DNA from: Pollenia angustigena
Taxonomy: Eukaryota; Arthropoda; Insecta; Diptera; Polleniidae
Direction: 5' to 3'
NCBI GenBank assembly: GCA_930367215.1
Contig: OV884056.1
Location: 46,934,308-46,998,307, forward strand
Length of the DNA: 64,000 bases
In this document: in pieces, positions 9,561 through 22,785 of the stretch
How the letters are laid out: every line of letters begins with the position of its first letter
Position numbering within the stretch: the stretch's first letter is position 1
Made by a program: the position numbers and the translations under genes
The notes under the pieces: model-generated
The model's input: the letters and a program-made list of their open reading frames with translations, nothing else
Told to the model about the DNA's origin: nothing
Databases searched by the model: none

Positions 9561-10469
9561 GGGTGATTTTTTTAGCTATTATCTTTTTGGCAGCACTGGT
9601 TTAAACAGCTGACGCACGTTTCGTGTTTTGTTTCACTGTCAAACATCTTCAGTTTGGTCTATAATTTAACCATGAATCGTCTTACAAACGAACAACGCTT
9701 GCAAATTATTGAATTTTATTATCAAAATGCGTGCTCTGTTAAGAAAATTCATCGCGCGCTTCTTGTGTTCAGCGACGAAGCTCATTTTTGGCTCAATGGG
9801 TAAGTTAATAAGCCGAATTGTCGATTTTGGAGTGAAGGTCAGCCAGAAGCATTGCAAGAGCTATTTATGCATCGAGAAAAAGTCACAGTTTGGTGCGGTT
9901 TATGGGCTGGTGGCATCATTGGACCGTTCCAAGATGATGCGAATCGTAACGTAACTGTGAATGGTGAGCGCTACCGTGAGATGATATCCAACTTTTTTTT
10001 GCCCAAAATGCAAGAGCTTGTTGACTTGCACGACATGTGGTTTCAACAAGACGGTGCCACATGCCACACAGCACGCTTAACAATGGACTTATTGAGAGGC
10101 GAGTTCGGTGAACATTTTATTTCACGTTCGGGACCCGTCAATTGGCCGCCTAGATCGTGCGATTTAACGTCTTTAGACTATTTTTTGTGCGGCTACGTTA
10201 AAGCTCATGTCTATACACACATGCCCGCTTCAATTGACGCATTGGAAGAAAACATTGAAGCATTTATTCGTGAGATACCGGCCGAAATGTTGGAAACAGA
10301 ATGCCAACATTGGACTAAGCGGATGGACCATTTGAGGCGCAATCACGGTCAACATTTGCATGAAATAATCTTCAAACATTTAATTATATGGACCGTACTA
10401 TCGATTCAAATAAAGATTTCATGAATTTTTCTGAATTTTATGAGTTTTTTTTACAACTTTCCTATAGCT
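9561..10469 (+). mobile_element. Mariner-like remnant, unit 3
   Basis: ATG 9672, fixed stop at codon 44. SEDQPEAL reads SEGQPEAL (shared with unit 5). One extra T in the terminal GGGTGATTTTTTT. GCATTTTTCTG became GAATTTTTCTG near 10423, giving a TGA at 10422 that ends the second frame early, still after IIFKH. Confidence 0.85.
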
Positions 10470-11325
10470 CCCCTACAAGAAATGGATGACCGAAACTAAT
10501 ACACACGCACTATTTTTGTTTGTTTTTATTGTTACAAGTGGCGTTGCCACTCGTGTGCGTTTGTATACCAAATTAGGAATATTTTGCAAAGCCCAAATTT
10601 TATTAATCTTTTCTTCTTATTTTTATATATACTTAATAATATGTTGAATATATCTGTTAATACGTTTCATAAATTTTAATAATTATAAGAATTTAGCTAA
10701 ATTTGTATTAATTATTTAAAAAAAAAGTGGTGGAATTTTGGGAATTGCTGTTGTTAAAAACATTTTGGGAAGAAATGTTTGCTAGTGGCAACGCTAATTA
10801 CTCCAGGAATGAAATGCGTATGTAAGAGTGAAACAACGAATGTATGTTAGACAGTTTCATTTTTGAATGGAATGTGTAAAATATGTAAAAAATTCAAGAT
10901 TAATTTTAAAAGCGAAAGGAATTTTATGAAATTGTGACGTGCGCCCATTATATTATTTAAAATAAATATAAAAAAAGTGAAATAAAAATTGACAGTGACA
11001 ATAAATAGTGATAAAAAATAATATTTGCCTTGACAGAAAGCAAGAATTGAGTGACAATAAAAATAACACAAATACCTATTAAAATATAAAAAAGTGACAA
11101 TAAGATAGAAAATACCTATTAAGAAATTAAATTAAATAATAAAAGTATACTTTTTGTGATAAAAGATAACTATGAAAAAAAGACGTTTGCAAAATTGTCT
11201 ATCATTGGAAAAAAAGACATTTGAGTCCAAAATTAAAATGTATAGAAGGTTAATAGAAAACGAAGATAGTGCACGAAGTGAAAGATCTAATATACAACCT
11301 GTTCCATCAATAAGCTAAAATTCTA

Positions 11326-11906
11326 ATGGAGTGTAAAGTAGGCATAAAAAAAGCCCAAGAGTACCTCAGCCGCATGACAGGAGAGACTTCTGATCAAGGG
11401 CTTGATGAGACCGCCAGCATGTTCCCCTTGCGGACCACAACAGCAGTGCAAGAAATAGAGGAGAAGCTAGACTCCGATTACGCTCAGGCCATGGTAACAA
11501 TCACAATATTTTATATATTTTACTTGCTCAAACAGTAATTCAACTTCTTTACAGAAGTCCTATATTCATAAAATTAAAGGTGTTTCTTTAGATGTTGGCA
11601 GTGTTATTAGTGCATCGTTTGCAGATGATTTGCTATATAAATATAATTGGGATGGAAGGTGGGGAAAACTTCCGTTGTCAAATCTCACGCTGCTAAATAA
11701 AATTGTAAGAGGTATGTACAGACATTAAATAATTTTAGTCTTTGAATATTTAACATTTCTGTCTTTTTTTTTTACTTCATATTTTAGATGTTTTTCAGAA
11801 CCTAGGAGCCGGGGAGTATGAAAAAAGTATAAGAAAAGCGGTTGAACGTGCCCACCAAAGGGTAAAGCAACAAAAATACATAAAAGAAAAAGGGGTTAAT
11901 AAATAA
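11326..11906 (+). CDS. DUF4806-like domain protein, three exons (unit 4)
   Basis: Exons 11326-11493, 11555-11711 and 11788-11906; introns 61 and 76 bp. Intact frame of 147 codons, encoding the same protein as unit 2 (L33F, H132Q). Intron 2 differs from unit 2 only in the length of the T-run before the acceptor. Confidence 0.6.
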
Positions 11907-12303
11907 AATGACGACAATTTTTTTAATTTAAACTAAAATAATCAATCTAAAAGAGAAAAAAAATCAAAAAATAAGCGTGACCAATAAATTGGTAAAAGTT
12001 TAGCTTTATTTTTAACACTTTTTATTGACTGAACTTTATTTGTAAGAAGGTGCTTGTTTAATGTAATTAAGAAACTGTTGAATGATGTTTGATCCAGCAA
12101 ACGTTTTCGAATGCAAACAAAACATAATTAATTTAAAAAATTTAGTTAAAAAAAAAAATATTTATTTATTTAAGTTATTTTGGAAACCAAAAAAATATTG
12201 AATTTTATTTTAAATAAAGACAAAAATTTGTATGAGAATTGAATGAGATGTTTTATTTTAATAGTGTTTTATTAAAACTAAAAAATACGTCAACAGTGAC
12301 GAA

Positions 12304-12425
12304 TATATGAATCAGTACTAACTAGTCAGCTGTGGCCGGTATATGCGTCAGTACTGACCAGTCAGTACTGACTGGTCAGCTGTGTCCGTTATATGCATCA
12401 GTACTGACTAGTCAGCTGTGTCCGG
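12304..12425. repeat. Palindrome-rich minisatellite, unit 4
   Basis: 36+50+36 bp; AACTAGTCAG in copy 1 as in unit 2. Confidence 0.9.
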
Positions 12426-13207
12426 TTTTTGAGCACTCAATAATCTTGAGCAACCTACATATAGTTGTCGATATGAAAAGCAATGAATGGGCGCCTAAAT
12501 ATATTCCAGCCAATGGACCATACGCATTCCGAAAAAGTACAAAAAGTACCAATTTGATCCATTTTTTACCCCTTAAAAAGTGCCGTATATTTTGTACTTT
12601 TTATACCAAATGCAACGAAGTACTAAAAGTACGAGCTTTGACTCATTTTATTCCCCCAGAAAGTACTCTGTACGTTAATTTAGGTTATGTTTTATATGAA
12701 TACCAAATTTTTCGAAGATATAAAAAGTAACAGTTTTATCCCAATTTTATCCATTAAAAAATACCGTATATTTTGATCTCGACCATATGCAATCTGTATA
12801 CCAAATTTATCCAAAAGAGAAAAAGTATCAAAAGTAAAACATTTTTCGTTTTAACCTCTTAAAATATACCCCACTTAAATCTGGACAATATCTCTAGCCA
12901 AATTTTTTGAAAATAAGAAAGTACCAAAACTAAAAGAGAAAAAGTGTTAAAAATTGCCAAAAAAAAGAAGCAACATTTCTTAAAAATATATATACAAGGT
13001 AGATCAAAAAAGACCTACCCCCACCCATGTTTTATTTTGTAACTAGCTTTTACCCGTGACGTCGTTCACTTTAAGATTTAAAGAAATGGGGTTATCCAGT
13101 AAAATATTTACAGAAAATTTATTTTGTTTTCTACGTCATTACTTATTTTATGTTAAAATATGTCTATAAACAACATTTTAAGATTTGTTATATTCCGCTA
13201 ATATAAT

Positions 13208-14115
13208 GGGTGATTTTTTAGCTATTATCTTTTTGGCAGCACTGGTTTAAACAGCTGACGCACGTTTCGTGTTTTGTTTCACTGTCAAACATCTTCAGTT
13301 TGGTCTATAATTTAACCATGAATCGTCTTACAAACGAACAACGCTTGCAAATTATTGAATTTTATTATCAAAATGCGTGCTCTGTTAAGAAAATTCATCG
13401 CGCGCTTCTTGTGTTCAGCGACGAAGCTCATTTTTGGCTCAATGGGTAAGTTAATAAGCCGAATTGTCGATTTTGGAGTGAAGATCAGCCAGAAGCATTG
13501 CAAGAGCTATTTATGCATCGAGAAAAAGTCACAGTTTGGTGCGGTTTATGTGCTGGTGGCATCATTGGACCGTTCCAAGATGATGCGAATCGTAACGTAA
13601 CTGTGAATGGTGAGCGCTACCGTGAGATGATATCCAACTTTTTTTTGCCCAAAATGCAAGAGCTTGTTGACTTGCACGACATGTGGTTTCAACAAGACGG
13701 TGCCACATGCCACACAGCACGCTTAACAATGGACTTATTGAGAGGCGAGTTCGGTGAACATTTTATTTCACGTTCGGGACCGGTCAATTGGCCGCCTAGA
13801 TCGTGCGATTTAACGTCTTTAGACTATTTTTTGTGCGGCTACGTTAAAGCTCATGTCTATACACACATGCCCGCTTCAATTGACGCATTGGAAGAAAACA
13901 TTGAAGCATTTATTCGTGAGATACCGGCCGAAATGTTGGAAACAGAATGCCAACATTGGACTAAGCGGATGGACCATTTGAGGCGCAATCACGGTCAACA
14001 TTTGCATGAAATAATCTTCAAACATTTAATTATATGGACCGTACTATCGATTCAAATAAAGATTTCATGCATTTTTCTGAATTTTATGAGTTTTTTTTAC
14101 AACTTTCCTATAGCT
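13208..14115 (+). mobile_element. Mariner-like remnant, unit 4
   Basis: ATG 13318, fixed stop at codon 44, second part open to 14145. Trp-to-Cys in GLCAGG as in unit 2, otherwise the majority sequence. Confidence 0.85.
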
Positions 14116-14971
14116 CCCCTACAAGAAATGGATGACCGAAACTAATACACACGCACTATTTTTGTTTGTTTTTATTGTTACAAGTGGCGTTGCCACTCGT
14201 GTGCGTTTGTATACCAAATTAGGAATATTTTGCAAAGCCCAAATTTTATTAATCTTTTCTTCTTATTTTTATATATACTTAATAATATGTTGAATATATC
14301 TGTTAATACGTTTCATAAATTTTAATAATTATAGGAATTTAGCTAAATTTGTATTAATTATTTAAAAAAAAAGTGGTGGAATTTTGGGAATTGCTGTTGT
14401 TAAAAACATTTTAGGAAGAAATGTTTGCTAGTGGCAACGCTAATTACTCCAGGAATGAAATGCGTATGTAAGAGTGAAACAACGAATGTATGTTAGACAG
14501 TTTCATTTTTGAATGGAATGTGTAAAATATGTAAAAAATTCAAGATTAATTTTAAAAGCGAAAGGAATTTTATGAAATTGTGACGTGCGCCCATTATATT
14601 ATTTAAAATAAATATAAAAAAAGTGAAATAAAAATTGACAGTGACAATAAAGAGTGACAAAAAATAATATTTGCCTTGACAGAAAGCAAGAATTGAGTGA
14701 CAATAAAAATAACACAAATACCTATTAAAATATAAAAAAGTGACAATAAGATAGAAAATACCTATTAAGAAATTAAATTAAATAATAAAAGTATACTTTT
14801 TGTGATAAAAGATAACTATGAAAAAAAGACGTTTGCAAAATTGTCTATCATTGGAAAAAAAGACATTTGAGTCCAAAATTAAAATGTATAGAAGGTTAAT
14901 AGAAAACGAAGATAGTGCACGAAGTGAAAGATCTAATATACAACCTGTTCCATCAATAAGCTAAAACTCTA

Positions 14972-15551
14972 ATGGAGTGTAAAGTAGGCATAAAAAAAGC
15001 CCAAGAGTACCTCAGCCGCATGACAGGAGAGACTTCTGATCAAGGGCTTGATGAGACCGCCAGCATGCTCCCCTTGCGGACCACAACAGCAGTGCAAGAA
15101 ATAGAGGAGAAGCTAGACTCCGATTACGCTCAGGCCATGGTAACAATCACAATATTTTATATATTTTACTTGCTCAAACAGTAATTCAACTTCTTTACAG
15201 AAGTCCTATATTCATAAAATTAAAGGTGTTTCTTTAGATGTTGGCAGTGTTATTAGTGCATCGTTTGCAGATGATTTGCTATATAAATATAATTGGGATG
15301 GAAGGTGGGGAAAACTTCCGTTGTCAAATCTCACGCTGCTAAATAAAATTGTAAGAGGTATGTACAGACATTAAATAATTTTAGTCTTTGAATATTTAAC
15401 ATTTCTGTCTTTTTTTTTACTTCATATTTTAGATGTTTTTCAGAACCAAGGAGCCGGGGAATATGAAAAAAGTATAAGAAAAGCGGTTGAACGTGCCCAC
15501 CATAGGGTAAAGCAACAAAAATACATAAAAGAAAAAGGGGTTAATAAATAA
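14972..15551 (+). CDS. DUF4806-like domain protein, three exons (unit 5)
   Basis: Exons 14972-15139, 15201-15357 and 15433-15551; introns 61 and 75 bp. Intact; same protein as unit 3 (L114Q). Confidence 0.6.
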
Positions 15552-15949
15552 AATGACGACAATTTTTTTAATTTAAACTAAAATAATCAATCTAAAAGAG
15601 AAAAAAAATCAAAAAATAAGCGTGACCAATAAATTGGTAAAAGTTTAGCTTTATTTTTAACACTTTTTATTGACTGAACTTTATTTGTAAGAAGGTGCTT
15701 GTTTAATGTAATTAAGAAACTGTTGAATGATGTTTGATCCAGCAAACGTTTTCGAATGCAAACAAAACATAATTAATTTAAAAAATTTAGTTAAAAAAAA
15801 AAAATATTTATTTATTTAAGTTATTTTGGAAACCAAAAAAATATTGAATTTTATTTTAAATAAAGACAAAAATTTGTATGAGAATTGAATGAGATGTTTT
15901 ATTTTAATAGTGTTTTATTAAAACTAAAAAATACGTCAACAGTGACGAA

Positions 15950-16071
15950 TATATGAATCAGTACTGACTAGTCAGCTGTGGCCGGTATATGCGTCAGTAC
16001 TGACCAGTCAGTACTGACTGGTCAGCTGTGTCCGTTATATGCATCAGTACTGACTAGTCAGCTGTGTCCGG
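15950..16071. repeat. Palindrome-rich minisatellite, unit 5
   Basis: 36+50+36 bp, majority sequence. Confidence 0.9.
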
Positions 16072-16853
16072 TTTTTGAGCACTCAATAATCTTGAGCAAC
16101 CTACATATAGTTGTCGATATGAAAAGCAATGAATGGGCGCCTAAATATATTCCAGCCAATGGACCATACGCATTCCGAAAAAGTACAAAAAGTACCAATT
16201 TGATCCATTTTTTTCCCCCTTAAAAAGTGCCGTATATTTTGTACTTTTTATACCAAATGCAACGAAGTACTAAAAGTACGAGCTTTGACTCATTTTATTC
16301 CCCCAGAAAGTACTCTGTACGTTAATTTAGGTTATGTTTTATATGAATACCAAATTTTTCGAAGAGATAAAAAGTAACAGTTTTATCCCAATTTTATCCA
16401 TTAAAAAATACCGTATATTTTGATCTCGACCATATGCAATCTGTATACCAAATTTATCCAAAAGAGAAAAAGTATCAAAAGTAAAACATTTTTCGTTTTA
16501 ACCTCTTAAAATATACCCCACTTAAATCTGGACAATATCTCTAGCCAAATTTTTTGAAAATAGGAAAGTACCAAAACTAAAAGAGAAAAAGTGTTAAAAG
16601 TTGCCAAAAAAAGAAGCAACATTTCTTAAAAATATATATACAAGGTAGATCAAAAAAGACCTACCCCCACCCATGTTTTATTTTGTAACTAGCTTTTACC
16701 CGTGACGTCGTTCACTTTAAGATTTAAAGAAATGGGGTTATCCAGTAAAATATTTACAGAAAATTTATTTTGTTTTCTACGTCATTACTTATTTTATGTT
16801 AAAATATGTCTATAAACAACATTTTAAGATTTGTTATATTCCGCTAATATAAT

Positions 16854-17761
16854 GGGTGATTTTTTAGCTATTATCTTTTTGGCAGCACTGGTTTAAACAG
16901 CTGACGCACGTTTCGTGTTTTGTTTCACTGTCAAACATCTTCAGTTTGGTCTATAATTTAACCATGAATCGTCTTACAAACGAACAACGCTTGCAAATTA
17001 TTGAATTTTATTATCAAAATGCGTGCTCTGTTAAGAAAATTCATCGCGCGCTTCTTGTGTTCAGCGACGAAGCTCATTTTTGGCTCAATGGGTAAGTTAA
17101 TAAGCCGAATTGTCGATTTTGGAGTGAAGGTCAGCCAGAAGCATTGCAAGAGCTATTTATGCATCGAGAAAAAGTCACAGTTTGGTGCGGTTTATGGGCT
17201 GGTGGCATCATTGGACCGTTCCAAGATGATGCGAATCGTAACGTAACTGTGAATGGTGAGCGCTACCGTGAGATGATATCCAACTTTTTTTTGCCCAAAA
17301 TGCAAGAGCTTGTTGACTTGCACGACATGTGGTTTCAACAAGACGGTGCCACATGCCACACAGCACGCTTAACAATGGACTTATTGAGAGGCGAGTTCGG
17401 TGAACATTTTATTTCACGTTCGGGACCCGTCAATTGGCCGCCTAGATCGTGCGATTTAACGTCTTTAGACTATTTTTTGTGCGGCTACGTTAAAGCTCAT
17501 GTCTATACACACATGCCCGCTTCAATTGACGCATTGGAAGAAAACATTGAAGCATTTATTCGTGAGATACCGGCCGAAATGTTGGAAACAGAATGCCAAC
17601 ATTGGACTAAGCGGATGGACCATTTGAGGCGCAATCACGGTCAACATTTGCATGAAATAATCTTCAAACATTTAATTATATGGACCGTACTATCGATTCA
17701 AATAAAGATTTCATGCATTTTTCTGAATTTTATGAGTTTTTTTTACAACTTTCCTATAGCT
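16854..17761 (+). mobile_element. Mariner-like remnant, unit 5
   Basis: ATG 16964, fixed stop at codon 44, second part open to 17791. Asp-to-Gly in SEGQPEAL as in unit 3. All three catalytic Asp codons are retained. Confidence 0.85.
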
Positions 17762-18617
17762 CCCCTACAAGAAATGGATGACCGAAACTAATACACACGC
17801 ACTATTTTTGTTTGTTTTTATTGTTACAAGTGGCGTTGCCACTCGTGTGCGTTTGTATACCAAATTAGGAATATTTTGCAAAGCCCAAATTTTATTAATC
17901 TTTTCTTCTTATTTTTATATATACTTAATAATATGTTGAATATATCTGTTAATACGTTTCATAAATTTTAATAATTATAAGAATTTAGCTAAATTTGTAT
18001 TAATTATTTAAAAAAAAAGTGGTGGAATTTTGGGAATTGCTGTTGTTAAAAACATTTTAGGAAGAAATGTTTGCTAGTGGCAACGCTAATTACTCCAGGA
18101 ATGAAATGCGTATGTAAGAGTGAAACAACGAATGTATGTTAGACAGTTTCATTTTTGAATGGAATGTGTAAAATATGTAAAAAATTCAAGATTAATTTTA
18201 AAAGCGAAAGGAATTTTATGAAATTGTGACGTGCGCCCATTATATTATTTAAAATAAATATAAAAAAAGTGAAATAAAAATTGACAGTGACAATAAAGAG
18301 TGATAAAAAATAATATTTGCCTTGACAGAAAGCAAGAATTGAGTGACAATAAAAATAACACAAATACCTATTAAAATATAAAAAAGTGACAATAAGATAG
18401 AAAATACCTATTAAGAAATTAAATTAAATAATAAAAGTATACTTTTTGTGATAAAAGATAACTATGAAAAAAAGACGTTTGCAAAATTGTCTATCATTGG
18501 AAAAAAAGACATTTGAGTCCAAAATTAAAATGTATAGAAGGTTAATAGAAAACGAAGATAGTGCACGAAGTGAAAGATCTAATATACAACCTGTTCCATC
18601 AATAAGCTAAAATTCTA

Positions 18618-19197
18618 ATGGAGTGTAAAGTAGGCATAAAAAAAGCATAAGAGTACCTCAGCCGCATGACAGGAGAGACTTCTGATCAAGGGCTTGATGA
18701 GACCGCCAGCATGCTCCCCTTGCGGACCACAACAGCAGTGCAAGAAATAGAGGAGAAGCTAGACTCCGATTACGCTCAGGCCATGGTAACAATCACAATA
18801 TTTTATATATTTTACTTGCTCAAACAGTAATTCAACTTCTTTACAGAAGTCCTATATTCATAAAATTAAAGGTGTTTCTTTAGATGTTGGCAGTGTTATT
18901 AGTGCATCGTTTGCAGATGATTTGCTATATAAATATAATTGGGATGGAAGGTGGGGAAAACTTCCGTTGTCAAATCTCACGCTGCTAAATAAAATTGTAA
19001 GAGGTATGTACAGACATTAAATAATTTTAGTCTTTGAATATTTAACATTTCTGTCTTTTTTTTTACTTCATATTTTAGATGTTTTTCAGAACCTAGGAGC
19101 CGGGGAGTATGAAAAAAGTATAAGAAAAGCGGTTGAACGTGCCCACCATAGGGTAAAGCAACAAAAATACATAAAAGAAAAAGGGGTTAATAAATAA
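18618..19197 (+). pseudogene. DUF4806-like gene, unit 6: stop at codon 11
   Basis: Exons 18618-18785, 18847-19003 and 19079-19197 by alignment. GCCCAA at codons 10-11 became GCATAA, so translation from the usual ATG ends after ten residues. The next in-frame ATG is at codon 17 (ATGACAGG), which would still give the whole DUF4806-like region, so a shortened product is possible. Remaining exons and splice borders are intact. Confidence 0.6.
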
Positions 19198-19595
19198 AAT
19201 GACGACAATTTTTTTAATTTAAACTAAAATAATCAATCTAAAAGAGAAAAAAAATCAAAAAATAAGCGTGACCAATAAATTGGTAAAAGTTTAGCTTTAT
19301 TTTTAACACTTTTTATTGACTGAACTTTATTTGTAAGAAGGTGCTTGTTTAATGTAATTAAGAAACTGTTGAATGATGTTTGATCCAGCAAACGTTTTCG
19401 AATGCAAACAAAACATAATTAATTTAAAAAATTTAGTTAAAAAAAAAAAATATTTATTTATTTAATTTATTTTTGAAAACAAAAAAATATTGAATTTTAT
19501 TTTAAATAAAGACAAAAATTTGTATGAGAATTGAATGAGATGTTTTATTTTAATAGTGTTTTATTAAAACTAAAAAATACGTCAACAGTGACGAA

Positions 19596-19703
19596 TATAT
19601 GAATCAGTACTGACTAGTCAGCTGTGGCCGGTATATGCGTCAGTACTGACTGGTCAGCTGTGTCCGTTATATGCATCAGTACTGACTAGTCAGCTGTGTC
19701 CGG
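19596..19703. repeat. Palindrome-rich minisatellite, unit 6 (36+36+36 bp)
   Basis: The only copy with three equal 36-bp repeats: the 14 bp AGTACTGACCAGTC-type insertion of the middle copy is absent, so there is no 26-bp palindrome here. Either the ancestral form or a slippage deletion. Confidence 0.9.
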
Positions 19704-20484
19704 TTTTTGAGCACTCAATAATCTTGAGCAACCTACATATAGTTGTCGATATGAAAAGCAATGAATGGGCGCCTAAATATATTCCAGCCAATGGACCATA
19801 CGCATTCCGAAAAAGTACAAAAAGTACCAATTTGATCCATTTTTTACCCCTTAAAAAGTGCCGTATATTTTGTACTTTTTATACCAAATGCAACGAAGTA
19901 CTAAAAGTACGAGCTTTGACTCATTTTATTCCCCCAGAAAGTACTCTGTACGTTAATTTAGGTTATGTTTTATATGAATACCAAATTTTTCGAAGAGATA
20001 AAAAGTAACAGTTTTATCCCAATTTTATCCATTAAAAAATACCGTATATTTTGATCTCGACCATATGCAATCTGTATACCAAATTTATCCAAAAGAGAAA
20101 AAGTATCAAAAGTAAAACATTTTTCGTTTTAACCTCTTAAAATATACCCCACTTAAATCTGGACAATATCTCTAGCCAAATTTTTTGAAAATAAGAAAGT
20201 ACCAAAACTAAAAGAGAAAAAGTGTTAAAAGTTGCCAAAAAAAGAAGCAACATTTCTTAAAAATATATATACAAGGTAGATCAAAAAAGACCTACCCCCA
20301 CCCATGTTTTATTTTGTAACTAGCTTTTACCCGTGACGTCGTTCACTTTAAGATTTAAAGAAATGGGGTTATCCAGTAAAATATTTACAGAAAATTTATT
20401 TTGTTTTCTACGTCATTACTTATTTTATGTTAAAATATGTCTATAAACAACATTTTAAGATTTGTTATATTCCGCTAATATAAT

Positions 20485-21348
20485 GGGTGATTTTTTAGCT
20501 ATTATCTTTTTGGCAGCACTGGTTTAAACAGCTGACGCACGTTTCGTGTTTTGTTTCACTGTCAAACATCTTCAGTTTGGTCTATAATTTAACCATGAAT
20601 CGTCTTACAAACGAACAACGCTTGCAAATTATTGAATTTTATTATCAAAATGCGTGCTCTGTTAAGAAAATTCATCGCGCGCTTCTTGTGTTCAGCGACG
20701 AAGCTCATTTTTGGCTCAATGGGTAAGTTAATAAGCCGAATTGTCGATTTTGGAGTGAAGATCAGCCAGAAGCATTGCAAGAGCTATTTATGCATCGAGA
20801 AAAAGTCACAGTTTGGTGCGGTTTATGGGCTGGTGGCATCATTGGACCGTTCCAAGATGATGCGAATCGTAACGTAACTGTGAATGGTGAGCGCTACCGT
20901 GAGATGATATCCAACTTTTTTTTGCTCAAAATGCAAGAGCTTGTTGACTTGCACGACATGTGGTTTCAACAAGACGGTGCCACATGCCACACAGCACGCT
21001 TAACAATGGACTTATTGAGAGGCGAGTTCGGTGAACATTTTATTTCACGTTCGGGACCGGTCAATTGGCCGCCTAGATCGTGCGATTTAACGTCTTTAGA
21101 CTATTTTTTGTGCGGCTACGTACGAAGAAAACATTGAAGCATTTATTCGTGAGATACCGGCCGAAATGTTGGAAACAGAATGCCAACATTGGACTAAGCG
21201 GATGGACCATTTGAGGCGCAATCACGGTCAACATTTGCATGAAATAATCTTCAAACATTTAATTATATGGACCGTACTATCGATTCAAATAAAGATTTCA
21301 TGCATTTTTCTGAATTTTATGAGTTTTTTTTACAACTTTCCTATAGCT
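20485..21348 (+). mobile_element. Mariner-like remnant, unit 6, with 44-bp net deletion
   Basis: ATG 20595, fixed stop at codon 44. After GGCTACGT at about 21121 a net 44 bp are gone, and the sequence resumes at GAAGAAAACATTG with a frameshift ending the frame at 21137. LPKMQ reads LLKMQ (CTC). The deletion starts just after the third catalytic Asp. Confidence 0.85.
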
Positions 21349-22204
21349 CCCCTACAAGAAATGGATGACCGAAACTAATACACACGCACTATTTTTGTTT
21401 GTTTTTATTGTTACAAGTGGCGTTGCCACTCGTGTGCGTTTGTATACCAAATTAGGAATATTTTGCAAAGCCCAAATTTTATTAATCTTTTCTTCTTATT
21501 TTTATATATACTTAATAATATGTTGAATATATCTGTTAATACGTTTCATAAATTTTAATAATTATAAGAATTTAGCTAAATTTGTATTAATTATTTAAAA
21601 AAAAAGTGGTGGAATTTTGGGAATTGCTGTTGTTAAAAACATTTTAGGAAGAAATGTTTGCTAGTGGCAACGCTAATTACTCCAGGAATGAAATGCGTAT
21701 GTAAGAGTGAAACAACGAATGTATGTTAGACAGTTTCATTTTTGAATGGAATGTGTAAAATATGTAAAAAATTCAAGATTAATTTTAAAAGCGAAAGGAA
21801 TTTTATGAAATTGTGACGTGCGCCCATTATATTATTTAAAATAAATATAAAAAAAGTGAAATAAAAATTGACAGTGACAATAAAGAGTGATAAAAAATAA
21901 TATTTGCCTTGACAGAAAGCAAGAATTGAGTGACAATAAAAATAACACAAATACCTATTAAAATATAAAAAAGTGACAATAAGATAGAAAATACCTATTA
22001 AGAAATTAAATTAAATAATAAAAGTATACTTTTTGTGATAAAAGATAACTATGAAAAAAAGACGTTTGCAAAATTGTCTATCATTGGAAAAAAAGACATT
22101 TGAGTCCAAAATTAAAATGTATAGAAGGTTAATAGAAAACGAAGATAGTGCACGAAGTGAAAGATCTAATATACAACCTGTTCCATCAATAAGCTAAAAT
22201 TCTA

Positions 22205-22785
22205 ATGGAGTGTAAAGTAGGCATAAAAAAAGCCCAAGAGTACCTCAGCCGCATGACAGGAGAGACTTCTGATCAAGGGCTTGATGAGACCGCCAGCATG
22301 CTCCCCTTGCGGACCACAACAGCAGTGCAAGAAATAGAGGAGAAGCTAGACTCCGATTACGTTCAGGCCATGGTAACAATCACAATATTTTATATATTTT
22401 ACTTGCTCAAACAGTAATTCAACTTCTTTACAGAAGTCCTATATTCATAAAATTAAAGGTGTTTCTTTAGATGTTGGCAGTGTTATTAGTGCATCGTTTG
22501 CAGATGATTTGCTATATAAATATAATTGGGATGGAAGGTGGGGAAAACTTCCGTTGTCAAATCGCACGCTGCTAAATAAAATTGTAAGAGGTATGTACAG
22601 ACATTAAATAATTTTAGTCTTTGAATATTTAACATTTCTGTCTTTTTTTTTTACTTCATATTTTAGATGTTTTTCAGAACCTAGGAGCCGGGGAGTATGA
22701 AAAAAGTATAAGAAAAGCGGTTGAACGTGCCCACCATAGGGTAAAGCAACAAAAATACATAAAAGAAAAAGGGGTTAATAAATAA
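22205..22785 (+). CDS. DUF4806-like domain protein, three exons (unit 7)
   Basis: Exons 22205-22372, 22434-22590 and 22667-22785; introns 61 and 76 bp. Intact frame. A53V (GTT) and L100R (CGC) are shared with unit 9. L100R places a charge inside the otherwise hydrophobic LSNLTLLNKIV stretch, which could disturb folding. Confidence 0.6.

Larger units (their letters stand above)
7280..10922 (+). repeat. Array unit 3 (3643 bp)
   Basis: Sister of unit 5. Shared variants: GAGTGACAAAAAAT in the leader, AAAACTCTAATGG just before the DUF4806-like start, L114Q plus a silent GAG-to-GAA at codon 118, TTTTTTTCCCCC near 8921 and Asp-to-Gly in the mariner remnant (GAAGGTCAGCC). Private: loss of ACG in CAACGAAGTAC near 8970, an extra T in the mariner end and an early TGA at 10422. 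The 48-codon ORF is at 7529-7675. Confidence 0.96.
10923..14568 (+). repeat. Array unit 4 (3646 bp)
   Basis: Sister of unit 2 with the same diagnostic set: AATAAATAGTG in the leader, L33F, H132Q, AACTAGTCAG, GAAGATATAAAAAG, AAAATTGCC, Trp-to-Cys in the mariner remnant and TATAGGAATTT. It differs from unit 2 mainly in run lengths, including two extra T in intron 2. The 48-codon ORF is at 11172-11318. Confidence 0.96.
14569..18214 (+). repeat. Array unit 5 (3646 bp)
   Basis: Sister of unit 3 with the same leader, L114Q, TTTTTTTCCCCC and Asp-to-Gly variants, but it retains CAACGAAGTAC and its tail reads TTTTAGGAAG like most units. The break of the two-unit duplication therefore lies near the end of units 3 and 5. 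The 48-codon ORF is at 14818-14964. Confidence 0.96.
18215..21801 (+). repeat. Array unit 6 (3587 bp, two short deletions)
   Basis: About 59 bp shorter than the norm. It lacks the 14 bp that lengthen the middle minisatellite copy elsewhere, and has a net 44-bp loss in the mariner remnant at about 21121. Other private changes: AAGCATAAG, which creates a stop in the DUF4806-like exon 1, and TTTAATTTATTTTTGAAAAC near 19461. No close sister in the window. The 48-codon ORF is at 18464-18610. Confidence 0.95.
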
